This document shows positions 19,094-28,056 of a stretch of DNA of 64,000 nt, one piece after another. Below the pieces are notes generated by a model, which was not told where the DNA came from, ran no database searches, and saw only the letters and a program-made list of their open reading frames with translations. The stretch comes from Rummeliibacillus stabekisii (GTDB taxonomy: Bacteria; Bacillota; Bacilli; Bacillales_A; Planococcaceae), in the NCBI RefSeq assembly GCF_007988965.1, contig NZ_BJVD01000004.1, positions 124,001 through 188,000 of the forward strand, in the 5' to 3' direction. Made by a program: the position numbers and the translations under genes. Position 1 is the stretch's first letter; every line of letters begins with the position of its first letter.

Positions 19094-19184
19094 CTCGCAA
19101 CACTTTGCAGTTTTAAAGCAATTCTCATTGGCTGATACAAGATTCATAGATCATCAGAGGTAGACATGAAGGGAGCAAGGAGCA

Positions 19185-20675
19185 ATGGTAGTATTAAACG
19201 GCAGCCAATTAACAATTGAACAAATGAAAGCTATTCTTTTTGAGAATGAAGGCGTTGAAATCGCTGAATCTGCTCGAGAAGCCGTAATCAAAAGTAGAAC
19301 GGCTGTAGATCAAATTGTACAACAAAATAAAACGGTTTATGGCATTAACACAGGGTTTGGTAAGTTCAGCGATGTGAGTATAGCAGAAGAGGATACGAGA
19401 CTTTTACAGCTTCACTTAATCCGTTCGCATGCATGTGGTGTTGGTGAACCATTCAGCGAAGTAGTATCGCGTGCTATGGTCGTGCTTCGATTGAACGCAT
19501 TATTAAAAGGGTTCTCAGGTATTCGTTTAGAAGTACTAGAGCGCTTAGCTTACATGGTTAACCATCGCATCCACCCAGTCATCCCACAGCAAGGTTCTCT
19601 TGGGGCATCTGGCGATTTGGCGCCATTGTCACACCTTGCGCTTGTGCTAGTAGGAGAAGGCCTAGTATTCCAAAGCGGAAGACATGTGCCGTCTGCAGAA
19701 GTATGGCGCGATGAGCTTCTATTGCCAATAGAGCTAGAAGCAAAAGAAGGCTTGGCGTTAATCAATGGTACGCAAGCAATGACAGCTCAAGGGGTAGTCG
19801 GTTATATTGAGGCAGAAAAGCTTGCTTACGATGCAGAGTGGATTGCTGCTATGACTGTCGAAGCTTTGCGCGGTATTACTGATGCTTTCCATCCAGCGAT
19901 CCATGAAGCAAGAGGCTATAAAGAGCAGATCGAAGTAGCAGAAAGAATGCTAGAGTGGTTAAAAGACAGCAAGCTAACAACCGTGCAAGGTGAAATGCGC
20001 GTACAAGATGCATATTCACTACGCTGCATCCCGCAGATCCATGGTGCAAGCTGGCAAGTACTAAACTATGTTAAAGAAAAATTAGAAATTGAAATGAATG
20101 CAGCGACAGATAACCCGCTTATCTTTGATGATGGAGAAACAGTTATCTCAGGTGGTAACTTCCATGGACAACCAGTTGCGTTTGCGATGGATTTCTTGAA
20201 AATAGGCATTGCTGAATTAGCGAATGTATCAGAAAGAAGAATCGAAAGACTTGTAAATCCGCATCTAAATGATGGTTTACCACCTTTCTTAAGCCCACAG
20301 CCAGGTATGCAATCAGGTGCGATGATTATGCAATATGCAGCAGCCAGCCTTGTTTCTGAAAATAAAACATTGGCACATCCGGCTTCAGTGGACTCTATTC
20401 CATCATCAGGCAACCAAGAAGATCATGTAAGTATGGGAACAATTGGATCAAGACACGCATACCAAATTATTCAAAACAGCCGTCGCGTACTAGCAATCGA
20501 AGCCATCTGTGCAGCGCAAGCAGTTGAATATAGAGGCGTTGAAATGATGTCACCAAAATTGGGTGGCAAATGGCAAGACGTGCGAAATGTTGTGTCTAGT
20601 TTTAATAGAGACCGTAACTTCAGCGTAGACATTGAAAGTGTTGCGAGTTATTTGGGACGTATTACTGTACAATAA
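19185..20675 (+). CDS. hutH: Histidine ammonia-lyase
   Basis: A 496-residue enzyme that deaminates histidine to urocanate, the first step of the pathway. The self-forming MIO cofactor triad Ala-Ser-Gly is seen in [17 protein letters not shown] near residue 140. Other motifs are [10 protein letters not shown] near 50 and [14 protein letters not shown] near 325. GGAGCAAGGAGC precedes the ATG. It is last in the cluster here, unlike B. subtilis where hutH leads the operon. The 158-base gap from hutI contains its own promoter-like elements. Confidence 0.97.
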   Translation: MVVLNGSQLTIEQMKAILFENEGVEIAESAREAVIKSRTAVDQIVQQNKTVYGINTGFGKFSDVSIAEEDTRLLQLHLIRSHACGVGEPFSEVVSRAMVVLRLNALLKGFSGIRLEVLERLAYMVNHRIHPVIPQQGSLGASGDLAPLSHLALVLVGEGLVFQSGRHVPSAEVWRDELLLPIELEAKEGLALINGTQAMTAQGVVGYIEAEKLAYDAEWIAAMTVEALRGITDAFHPAIHEARGYKEQIEVAERMLEWLKDSKLTTVQGEMRVQDAYSLRCIPQIHGASWQVLNYVKEKLEIEMNAATDNPLIFDDGETVISGGNFHGQPVAFAMDFLKIGIAELANVSERRIERLVNPHLNDGLPPFLSPQPGMQSGAMIMQYAAASLVSENKTLAHPASVDSIPSSGNQEDHVSMGTIGSRHAYQIIQNSRRVLAIEAICAAQAVEYRGVEMMSPKLGGKWQDVRNVVSSFNRDRNFSVDIESVASYLGRITVQ

Positions 20676-20696
20676 TATAAGGTGTTAGTTTTAGAG

Positions 20697-20740
20697 AAGA
20701 GACGATTTTGCATATGTGTTATGCAAGCCGTCTCTTTGTT
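20697..20740 (+). terminator. Terminator after hutH
   Basis: AGAGACG...TTGCAT / ATGCAA..CGTCTCT, then TTTG. The stem is long with a small internal loop and the T-run is short. Confidence 0.7.
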
Positions 20741-20963
20741 TATGTTTATTGAAATACCCAATTGAATTGAAATATCACCTATATTGAGTGATAATCTTGA
20801 CGTTATCCATCAAAAGTATGTAGGATAGAGTAAAAGTATGGTAGAAGAAACTAATTATATCCAATTGTCCTTTGGTTAAAGTGCAATAATATAGAAAATG
20901 AAAAATAATAAATTACATAGCGATGACAAATGAAGAAATATCCTGAATGAGGAGGTTTTGTAA

Positions 20964-21134
20964 ATGTTTAAACGTACGCTATATTGCTCTATTTGCAACC
21001 GAGAAGTTCGTGATGGAGAAGAAATTTACGCGAAGATGAAAGCTCCGAAGCATTCGATTATGGTCGAAATTAAATCTTATTTAAAAAAAGAAAGTATGAT
21101 TTTTTGTACAAATTGTATTAATAAAGTGAATTAA
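20964..21134 (+). CDS. Small Cys-pair protein (56 residues)
   Basis: An excellent GAGGAGGTTTTGTAA site leads to an ATG. The product has two cysteine pairs (YCSICNREV at the start and FCTNCINKVN at the end) around a lysine-rich middle, the pattern of a small zinc finger. Similar short Bacillales proteins are uncharacterised and often misnamed as transporter components. It is followed closely by a small membrane protein gene. Confidence 0.65.
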   Translation: MFKRTLYCSICNREVRDGEEIYAKMKAPKHSIMVEIKSYLKKESMIFCTNCINKVN

Positions 21135-21194
21135 TGAATTGATGTGTACAGAAAGTTTCTTAGTTTTATGGCGGTACAGCAAGGCGGTGTAGCA

Positions 21195-21410
21195 ATGAAG
21201 AATATTAAGGATGCTTTAAGTATAGCTTTAGGGTTAATTATTATTAAGTTAGTTTTCAGACTGATTCCGCCCTGGGATGGGTTTACAATGCTCTTTGAAG
21301 ATGGTATCTGGATGGGGATAGGCATTATTTTAACTTCTTACATTGTTCTATTCCTTATCGTATACATAATAATTAGTATTAGAAGACGTAAAAAAGCTGA
21401 TGGAAATTAA
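21195..21410 (+). CDS. Small two-helix membrane protein
   Basis: A 71-residue protein with hydrophobic segments at about 7-24 and 40-60 and a basic end (SIRRRKKADGN). The frame extends to a GTG at 21144, but ATG 21195 has the better ribosome site (AAGGCGGTG) and starts right before the first helix. No family is recognised. It probably shares a transcript with the 56-residue gene. Confidence 0.5.
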   Translation: MKNIKDALSIALGLIIIKLVFRLIPPWDGFTMLFEDGIWMGIGIILTSYIVLFLIVYIIISIRRRKKADGN

Positions 21411-21484
21411 CTTATGCTTGTTTCTCAATAATAATAAAAGGTTTTAAAGGTAATAAAAGCTTACTTTTAAAGTGAGGGATAAAT

Positions 21485-21793
21485 ATGATTGTAATGATAA
21501 TTGTCATCGCATTATTCATAGGGATCGGTATTATATTCATCAATGGCAAAGGTTCCTCTTTGATTGCAGGCTTCAATACAATGTCACCTGAAGAAAAAGA
21601 AAATTACGATACGGTTGCACTTTGCAAGTTTATGGGGAAAATGATGTTTGTATTATCATTCTGTATGTTGTTCTGGCTTCTCAGCGAGGTGTATGCATCA
21701 GATTGGCTATTCACCGTAGGAATCGTTTTATTCATTGGTGTTGTAGCATTTATGCTCATTTACGCTAATACGGGAAATAGGTTTAAAAAATAA
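21485..21793 (+). CDS. DUF3784 family membrane protein
   Basis: A 102-residue protein with three helices (2-20, 50-68 and 72-92). Between the first two is the family signature GKGSSLIAGFNTMSPEEKEN, ending in YD. This motif after the first helix identifies DUF3784, whose function is unknown. AAAGTGAGGGATAAAT precedes the ATG. Confidence 0.82.
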   Translation: MIVMIIVIALFIGIGIIFINGKGSSLIAGFNTMSPEEKENYDTVALCKFMGKMMFVLSFCMLFWLLSEVYASDWLFTVGIVLFIGVVAFMLIYANTGNRFKK

Positions 21794-21831
21794 AGGGTAG
21801 TAGTGTTATTAACAATTTAGATAAACCAACG

Positions 21832-21866
21832 AGAGCGTAAATTGTTTATAAACAATTTATGCTCTT
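21832..21866. terminator. Long palindrome between convergent genes, possible terminator
   Basis: AGAGCGTAAATTGTTT / AAACAATTTATGCTCT is almost perfectly self-complementary with a tiny loop. T-runs are weak on both sides, so the terminator role is likely from position but not strongly supported. Confidence 0.45.
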
Positions 21867-21879
21867 CAAATTAATTAGG

Positions 21880-23064
21880 TTAAATCCTAATGATTTTTCT
21901 TTTTACTTTTAAAATAAAAAACCCACATGTTGATGTCATACATATAATAAGGCCTATCATTAAATACAAGTTTCGAATAGATACAAAATTTACCCCAATC
22001 GTAGCAATCAAAATACCTGTAGGAAGCATTGATCGCATAATTAACAAGCGAATAGAAGTTACTTTGCCCATTAAATGATTGGGGATAACTTGTTGGATAA
22101 GCGTAATATTATATATGTTAAATATAGCTATTACAATTCCCGCTATACATTCTGTAACTAAAGCTAAAGAGTACCAAGGAGTAAATGCTAAACTTACATA
22201 TGTACATCCACCAATAAACAAAGCTCCGAACAGAATCGCAATTTCATTAATTATTTTTATTTTGGAAGTCAACAGTGCCCCAACTGTATATCCAATAGGA
22301 AAGCCAGCCATAAATATCCCATATGCAGAATAAGGTTGATTTAAGATTGTCGTAATATATGGAAGAGTTGTGACGATTGTTACGCCAACGCCAAATTGAA
22401 CAAAGCCAAAGAAAACGCCTAACCAAACAATTAAAGAATTCGAAATGTAGGTTTGAAAGCCTTCTTTAAATTCCGCTATCCATTGTCTACGTTCGTTACC
22501 ATTTATTTTGGGTTCTTTTACAAAGACAAGGGTGATTGAACTAAAAATAAATGCTATGGCAACAATCATTAATATCCAATGTATCTTAAATAAATCTACA
22601 AAAATACCTGCCAAAATAGGTCCCATAACAGCCATGATTTGACGGATACTATCTAATGAAGCATTTGCTTTTGCTAATTTATCCTTCTTTATAATTGTCG
22701 GTAAAATAGCTTGATTAGCAGGCGTAAATATAGGCATTATTAAACCAAAAATAATTTGAATAATATAAATGACAATGGTACTTAATGCATTTGAAAAGAG
22801 TAGTATGACTAATAATAGTACCAATATTGCACGAATACCTTGGCATCTTATCATTGTGTTTTTTCTGCTCCATCTGTCAATATAGGGACCAATAAATAAT
22901 TGCATAAAAAACGATGGTACATAATAGATAAGCCATACTAAACCTAATGCACTCGCAGAGCCTGTCAAATTATAAATTAAAATTGAATTACAAAAAGTAA
23001 AAAAAGCTCCTCCTAATTCAGAGGTCGCACTACTTAACCAAATTGCCCTAAAACTATTAAACAT
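21880..23064 (-). CDS. MFS transporter (MFS_3/enterobactin-exporter-like)
   Basis: A 394-residue protein with about twelve membrane helices. The N-terminal WLSSATSELGGAFFTFCNSI and the loop 2-3 motif IGPYIDRWSRKNTMI (motif A) are typical of the drug-exporter-like MFS_3 group. NQAILPTIIKKDKLAKANA marks the central region of the same group. The substrate is unknown. The ATG has GGGGGAGC upstream. It is a lone minus-strand gene and is more AT-rich than the hut cluster. Confidence 0.85.
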   Translation of the reverse strand: MFNSFRAIWLSSATSELGGAFFTFCNSILIYNLTGSASALGLVWLIYYVPSFFMQLFIGPYIDRWSRKNTMIRCQGIRAILVLLLVILLFSNALSTIVIYIIQIIFGLIMPIFTPANQAILPTIIKKDKLAKANASLDSIRQIMAVMGPILAGIFVDLFKIHWILMIVAIAFIFSSITLVFVKEPKINGNERRQWIAEFKEGFQTYISNSLIVWLGVFFGFVQFGVGVTIVTTLPYITTILNQPYSAYGIFMAGFPIGYTVGALLTSKIKIINEIAILFGALFIGGCTYVSLAFTPWYSLALVTECIAGIVIAIFNIYNITLIQQVIPNHLMGKVTSIRLLIMRSMLPTGILIATIGVNFVSIRNLYLMIGLIICMTSTCGFFILKVKRKIIRI

Positions 23065-23268
23065 AAAGCTCCCCCAAAAACTGTAATTATCAACTCTACT
23101 TTCTTTCTATCTTTATTCTACAAATATTTCCAAAATCCTTGTTATGCTGTTATTTCCTCAATAGAATAGTTGTGTTCGCTCTGATTATCGGGGGACTAAA
23201 AGACAAACGTTCAAAACGATTTTTGTTATAATCATAGTATACTTGTATTTAGAATGGAGATTTTTATT

Positions 23269-24150
23269 TTGGATAAGCAACCACATTTATTGCTCATTGA
23301 TGGAATGGCGCTATTGTTTCGTTCGTTCTTTGCGACAGCACCCATGCATCAATTTTTTAGAAAAAGTGATGGCACGCCGACTAATGGTGTCCAAGGATTT
23401 GCTAGGCATGTGCTAAGTGCACAGTCAATTATGCGGCCAACACATATTGCTGTTTGCTGGGACATGGGGGTTCATACATTCCGTAATGAATTGTTTGATG
23501 GATATAAAGCGAATCGCCCAGCTCCTCCGGATGAACTTAAGCCGCAGTTTGATATGGCAAAGGATGTATCCGAGATGATCGGTTGGCAAAACTTCGGTAT
23601 TGTCGGCATGGAAGCGGATGATACGATAGGGTCGATTATCGACCAATGGAGCGACAAAGCGAGAATCACAGTCATAAGCGGGGATAAGGATTTACTTCAA
23701 TTATTGAATCCTTCTACTACTATTGCATTAACTAAAAAGGGCTATACAGAATATAACATTTATAATGAAGAACGATTTATGGAAGAGTATGCTATTGATC
23801 CACCACTTTTTGCGGATGTTAAAGCATTCATGGGAGATACGAGCGATGGGTATCCAGGTGTGAAAGGAATTGGTCCAAAAACTGCATTGAAGCTGATTCA
23901 AACATACGGTTCTGTTGATGGTGTATTAGCGTCAATTGATGACTTGAAACCAGCGCAACGCTCGAAAATTCAGGAACATGAAGAAATACTAAAACTATCG
24001 CTACAACTAGCACGAATTAATAAAAATGTACCGATTGAGGGAACACTTGATGATTGTGAACTGCCGATCTGGGATCACTCAAAATTAGAGCAGCTTACAA
24101 TGGAAGGGTACTCACTCATTTCCCGTCATGCTCGCTCCCTCATGTTTTAG
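23269..24150 (+). CDS. ypcP: 5'-3' exonuclease (YpcP, Pol I N-domain homologue)
   Basis: A flap/5'-3' exonuclease of about 293 residues acting on replication and repair intermediates. It carries the acidic metal-binding series LLIDGMALLFR, CWDMG, EADDTIG, SGDKDLLQL and MGDTSDGYPGVKGIGPKTA (H3TH DNA-binding motif). An ATG at 23254 lacks a ribosome site. TTG 23269 has GGAG nine bases upstream and matches where homologues begin, so it is preferred. A TATAAT lies at 23227. The 3' end overlaps the convergent C39-like gene by 39 bases. Confidence 0.9.
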   Translation: MDKQPHLLLIDGMALLFRSFFATAPMHQFFRKSDGTPTNGVQGFARHVLSAQSIMRPTHIAVCWDMGVHTFRNELFDGYKANRPAPPDELKPQFDMAKDVSEMIGWQNFGIVGMEADDTIGSIIDQWSDKARITVISGDKDLLQLLNPSTTIALTKKGYTEYNIYNEERFMEEYAIDPPLFADVKAFMGDTSDGYPGVKGIGPKTALKLIQTYGSVDGVLASIDDLKPAQRSKIQEHEEILKLSLQLARINKNVPIEGTLDDCELPIWDHSKLEQLTMEGYSLISRHARSLMF

Positions 24151-24654
24151 TGGAATTAGCTTAAAGAAACGAAGAATAGCGTGGTTCTTATGATAAGAGA
24201 TCTCACGGATTTGGCTATCACGATGAGGGCTGCCATTATCATGGATGATTAAAATTAAATCATCCCTTTTCTTTTCAAAACCTATCATTGGCACATAATG
24301 ATAATCAAAATCGCCCTTCGTATAAAAATGAAGGGTAAAGTAGCGATCAAATTTCAGAATTACAGGACGTCCTTCATTTATTTCATTTAAAGCATCATCA
24401 ACACTACATTTGCGCACGTCATAGGATGGGCTCAGCAACTTCCGTAAGTTTCGGGTCAAGCGATGGGAGAACAAGCCAATCGGTGTGCATCCTAGCAATT
24501 GGTAGAGTTCGTTGATGCTTTTTTGTTCTTCTTGAAGTGAAAGGTAGCGAAGAATCACAAATACGGTAGTAGGTCCGTATGCGGAGTTCCGGTACTTCTC
24601 AAGGATGGATGGTGCATATTGTGATTGGCCAACTAGGGGCAACTGTATTCGCAT
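24112..24654 (-). CDS. C39-like peptidase-fold protein lacking the catalytic cysteine
   Basis: A 180-residue soluble protein with the C39/papain-like layout: QSQYAPSILEKYRNSAYGPT at the N-terminus, DYHYVPMIGFE with the catalytic His, then IHDNGS with the Asn/Asp. In related proteins the N-terminal motif reads ..CGPT. Here the nucleophile codon is TAC (Tyr, 24577-24579), one transition from TGC. It may be inactive or non-proteolytic. GGAGGTAAAAAA precedes the ATG. The last 13 codons overlap the end of ypcP. Confidence 0.72.
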   Translation of the reverse strand: MRIQLPLVGQSQYAPSILEKYRNSAYGPTTVFVILRYLSLQEEQKSINELYQLLGCTPIGLFSHRLTRNLRKLLSPSYDVRKCSVDDALNEINEGRPVILKFDRYFTLHFYTKGDFDYHYVPMIGFEKKRDDLILIIHDNGSPHRDSQIREISYHKNHAILRFFKLIPLKHEGASMTGNE

Positions 24655-24690
24655 TTTTTTACCTCCATTAAAATAATTAGAGAACGATTG

Positions 24691-24726
24691 AAAAAAAGGC
24701 CTACTGTTAGAAGTAGGCCTTTTTTG
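24691..24726. terminator. Terminator after the thioredoxin gene
   Basis: AAAAAGGCCTACT / AGTAGGCCTTTTT, symmetrical with A and T runs. It serves the minus-strand thioredoxin gene. Confidence 0.85.
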
Positions 24727-24730
24727 TGTC

Positions 24731-25051
24731 TTAAGCTTGTTGTGCGTCTAAGAATGCCATTACATCAGTTGGCGTTTTTGCATTTGCTGAGTGCAAGTGA
24801 GCTAATTTTTCGCCGTCTTTGAAAATCAATAGGCTTGGAATGCCCATTACTTGATATTTTTCAGCAAGCTCAGGGAAATCATCACGATTGATTTCATACC
24901 ATGTATATTGGTTGTAGTCTGAGATTATTGGATCAATAAACATATTCATGCGTGTGCAATCTGGGCACCAGCCTGCAAAGAATTTCACCACAACGGGTTG
25001 AGCGGATGAAATGATTTCGTTAAATTGTTCTGCTGTTGTAATTGGTTGCAT
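24731..25051 (-). CDS. ytpP: Thioredoxin family protein (YtpP-like)
   Basis: A 106-residue thioredoxin fold with active site GWCPDC near residues 27-32, cis-proline loop GIPSLLIF near 70, and the final KTPTDVMAFLDAQ helix. The WCPDC active site and length match the Bacillales YtpP group rather than the main TrxA (WCGPC). It probably acts as a cytosolic thiol-disulfide reductase. It is monocistronic with its own terminator. AGGTGTAAATA precedes the ATG. Confidence 0.82.
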   Translation of the reverse strand: MQPITTAEQFNEIISSAQPVVVKFFAGWCPDCTRMNMFIDPIISDYNQYTWYEINRDDFPELAEKYQVMGIPSLLIFKDGEKLAHLHSANAKTPTDVMAFLDAQQA

Positions 25052-25212
25052 TATTTACACCTCATAGTCTTTATTATATAAACTCTTTGCCATTTGAGTA
25101 AGCCAAAAGGAAAAGTCTCATTTATATCTAGTATGTTATCACAAAATGCTCGTATACAGGTAATTACCTGTTTCGCAAAAGAATTGCGTGAGGTGCAGGG
25201 TTTTCCTTCAAT

Positions 25213-25247
25213 AAAAAAAGCCGCCATTATCTTAAATAAAGGCGGCT
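25213..25247 (-). terminator. Terminator after the YdaT-like gene
   Basis: A 7-bp GC stem (AGCCGCC / GGCGGCT), followed on the minus strand by seven T. Confidence 0.8.
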
Positions 25248-25251
25248 AGTC

Positions 25252-25617
25252 TTATTCGTATAACGTATGTTCAAGTTTCCCATCAGCATAATAGACATCA
25301 AGTATACCGTCATGTTTATTTACATAAGGCTTCCCTTTAGCAAGCAAATCTTCTTTGGAGCTTTCTGTAAAAATGGCATGCGCACTGTCTGATTTTTTCA
25401 AGACCCAATCATGGTCGCTGGGCTTTGCTTCGAAGCGAGGGCGCTCATTGCTGCTTCCTTCCACATATTCATGTGCTTTTGCAGTTGCAATGGCAATCGC
25501 ACGTCCTTCTTCATAACCTTCATCCAGCAGGGCATTGGCGATCTCAATCGCTTTGTTTCGGACATCTGTTTCTAAATTTTTCATGGAAGCGGGATAATCC
25601 TTTTTGGTCCATGGCAT
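25252..25617 (-). CDS. ydaT: YdaT-like protein (ChaB-like N domain plus DUF2188)
   Basis: A 121-residue protein. MPWTKKDYPASMKNL, VRNKAIEIANALL and EEGRAIAIATAKAHEYVEG form a ChaB-like helical domain (residues 1-55). A DUF2188 domain follows (WVLKKSDSAHAIFTESSKED, then LDVYYADGKLEHTLYE). ATG 25617 lies eight bases after AGGAGG. The longer frame starts with a GTG inside that site. B. subtilis YdaT is a general stress (SigB) protein of unknown activity. Confidence 0.8.
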   Translation of the reverse strand: MPWTKKDYPASMKNLETDVRNKAIEIANALLDEGYEEGRAIAIATAKAHEYVEGSSNERPRFEAKPSDHDWVLKKSDSAHAIFTESSKEDLLAKGKPYVNKHDGILDVYYADGKLEHTLYE

Positions 25618-25700
25618 ATAAAACACCTCCTGATGGCTAAATTCCCGTTATAGCAAAGTGATAAACGCTGGAGGCTTACTAAACGAATGACAGCCTATTT

Positions 25701-26609
25701 TTACGTTAACTTGGAAAGAAACATTGTAGCAATGCCAAAATAAATAAGCAGCGACAAGATATCGTTGATTGTCGTAATCAGAGGTCCTGATGCCACTGCG
25801 GGATCTACCTTAAATTTATTCAAGATAAGTGGAATTACTGTACCCGCTATTGTGCCGATGATTAAAGTACATAAGAGTGAGGAGCCGACAACAAGTCCAA
25901 GGATCATACTTCCTTGCCAAATAAACGCGATGACAGATATGACTACTCCGCAAATAATGCCAAGGCTCACCCCAACAATTAATTCTCGGAGAATAAGCTT
26001 TAATGCGGCCCTAAATGTTATATCCTCAGAAGCAAGTCCGCGAACTACTACGGCGAGCGACTGTGTCCCCGTATTGCCCGTCATGCCCGCGATAAGTGGC
26101 ATGAAAAAAGCGAGAGCTACAACTGCTTCAAGTGTTGCTTCGAAACGAGAAATGATACTTCCTGAAACTAAACCAATGAATAATAGCAATATGAGCCATG
26201 GAAGTCGTCGGTAAGTAGCGACAAATGGTTTCGTGCGAAAGTCAATTTCTTTCCCAGAAGCAAACAGCATTTCAATATCTCGATTAGCTTCACTCACTAC
26301 AATATCAAACACTTCATCTGCACGAATGATGCCTACTAATATATTGTCCTCATTTACCACTGGCAGTGAGACGAAATCATAGCGGCCGATCATTCTAGCA
26401 ACCTCCGCTTGAGTTGTTGTATCAAGCACCTTGGCGATGGATGTCTCCATCACATCTGCAATACATTCGTCTGGCTGCGCTAAAAGGAGATCACGGTAGG
26501 AGATAACGCCAATGAGCTGTTTTTCATCATTAATAATATACACATAGTTCAAGTAATGGGCGAAATCCTTATAATGCTTTAAATCAACGCCAACAATTCG
26601 GCACACCAA
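25701..26609 (-). pseudogene. mgtE: mgtE magnesium channel, 5' truncated (CBS and membrane domains only)
   Basis: 302 codons remain of a normal 450 or so. Present are most of the CBS pair (VYIINDEKQLIGVISYRDLL, EVARMIGRYDFVSLPVV) and the complete five-helix pore domain with YRRLPWLILLLFIGLVSGS, AGMTGNTGTQSLAVVVRG and ASGPLITTINDILSLLIYFG. The whole N-terminal superhelical Mg-sensing domain and the start of CBS1 are missing. Homology to MgtE ends near codon 8 (VGVDLK), exactly where homology to fadE begins on the other strand. A TTG at 26609 with an accidental AAAGGAAGAG could start a short product. Confidence 0.85.
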
Positions 26610-27502
26610 TCTCTTCCTTTAACTTAACAAAAGAAAAATTATCGACAATGGCTTCAAGATTGTATGCATCAGAATCGCTAATTTACCGTACAGTTGGTTA
26701 CTTTGAAGAACGCATGAGCCACTTAAGCCCCGAAGAACAAAAAGACGGCAAAAAAGTAGCTGCAGCAATCGCAGAATATGCAATCGAATGTTCAATCAAT
26801 AAAGTATTTGGTTCTGAAACATTAGATTATATCGCGGATGAAGCTGTACAATTGCATGGAGGTTATGGTTATATGCAAGAATACGAAGTAGAACGCATCT
26901 ACCGTGACTCACGTATCAACCGTATCTTTGAAGGTACGAATGAGATTAACAGATTGATTGTACCAGGCACATTTGTGAAAAAAGCAATGAAAGGCGAACT
27001 ACCTTTATTGCAACAAGCACAAAGCCTGCAAGCTGAATTGTTGTCAATGATGCCAGAAGAAATCGGTGATGAGCCATTAGCACAAGAAAAACACCTTGTA
27101 AAAATGGCGAAGAAGATTGCACTATTGGCTGCAGGTACAGCAGTACAACGCTTTGGTGCAAAATTAGAGCAAGAACAAGAAGTCCTTGTGAATATTGCCA
27201 ATATCGCGAACCAGCTATTTGCAATGGAATCTGTTGTATTACGTTCTGAAAAAGCGCTTAACCGTGATGGGTTTGATAAAGCGGCACAAAAAGTTTTGTA
27301 TACAGAAATCTTCTGCCAAGAAGCATTTGCTGAAATTGAAAAAGAAGCAAAAGAAACTATTTTGGCATCAGTGGAAGGTGATGAATCACGCATGCTATTA
27401 TCTGCATTGCGCAAATTGACTCGCTATACACCTTACAACCTGATTTCTAAAAAACGCCATGCATCTGTTAAATTAATCTCAGCTGAAAAATATACAGTCT
27501 AA
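26587..27502 (+). pseudogene. fadE: fadE acyl-CoA dehydrogenase, 5' truncated (C-terminal half only)
   Basis: The reading frame shows acyl-CoA dehydrogenase sequence from about 26587 (QRQQFGTPISSFNLTKEKL), through YRTVGYFEERMSHLSPEEQ, HGGYGYMQEYEVERIYRDSR and FEGTNEINRLIVPGTF, to the proper C-terminus. Full-length FadE is about 594 residues, so the N-terminal FAD/acyl-binding half is absent. The first in-frame start, ATG 26648, has no ribosome site. Downstream order (yusI, gcvH, yusF, yusE, met) is the same as next to B. subtilis fadE (yusJ), so this is the native locus. The missing fadN and fadA would normally lie upstream. Confidence 0.85.
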
Positions 27503-27621
27503 TCGTAAGTAAATAAACCTTTGAAATCCGGTCATACTAATCATGTGGCCGGATTCCTTGCGTATAAATAAGTGTCGCTCTACAATAGTAGGAGTATTTG
27601 TAGAGGAAAGAAGGAATGTTT

Positions 27622-27978
27622 ATGCCAATCAATTTAATACAATATCCTAACTGTACAACCTGCAAAAAAGCGAAAGCTTGGCTGCTGAATCACAATATTC
27701 CATTTACGGAGCGTCACATTGTTGAAAGTACGCCTTCTGCGGAAGAAATTAAATCGTTTTGGAAGCTTAGTGGCTTGCCGCTGAAAAAGTTCTTTAACAC
27801 CTCTGGGAAGAAATATCGTGAACTTGAGCTGAAAGATCGTCTAAAGGATATGAGCGAGGAAGATCAGCTTGCATTGCTTGCGTCAGACGGTATGCTTCTA
27901 AAGAGACCTATCGTTACAGATGGTCAAAAAATCACCTTAGGTTTTAAAGAAGAAGATTTTGAAAATACATGGAAGTAG
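27622..27978 (+). CDS. yusI: ArsC/Spx family protein YusI
   Basis: A 118-residue thioredoxin-fold protein with redox motif CTTCKKAKAWL near residue 11. The ArsC family trailer is HIVESTPSAEEIKSFWKLSG, FNTSGKKYRELELKDRL and LLKRPIVTDGQKITLGFKE. It belongs to the YffB/YusI subgroup, not to Spx regulators, and its reaction is unknown. ATG 27616 sits one base after the GAAAGAAGG site. ATG 27622 is better spaced and matches homologue starts. Confidence 0.88.
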   Translation: MPINLIQYPNCTTCKKAKAWLLNHNIPFTERHIVESTPSAEEIKSFWKLSGLPLKKFFNTSGKKYRELELKDRLKDMSEEDQLALLASDGMLLKRPIVTDGQKITLGFKEEDFENTWK

Positions 27979-28056
27979 CTTATAGAATTGCTTGTTTTTA
28001 GATAAGGATTATGTCAAAATTAATATGAATATAAATACATATTTGGAGGGGTAGAA

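Noticed and set aside
18872-19147. Minus-strand frame over the hutI end
   Set aside because: It is antisense to hutI and the hutI-hutH regulatory stretch, with no start signals.
21832-21866. Insertion-sequence terminal inverted repeat
   Set aside because: The palindrome is contiguous, has no transposase nearby and lies between two convergent genes where a terminator is expected.
26648-27502. Complete short acyl-CoA dehydrogenase starting at ATG 26648
   Set aside because: Family sequence continues upstream of this ATG to about 26587, the ATG has no ribosome site, and the FAD-binding half is missing.
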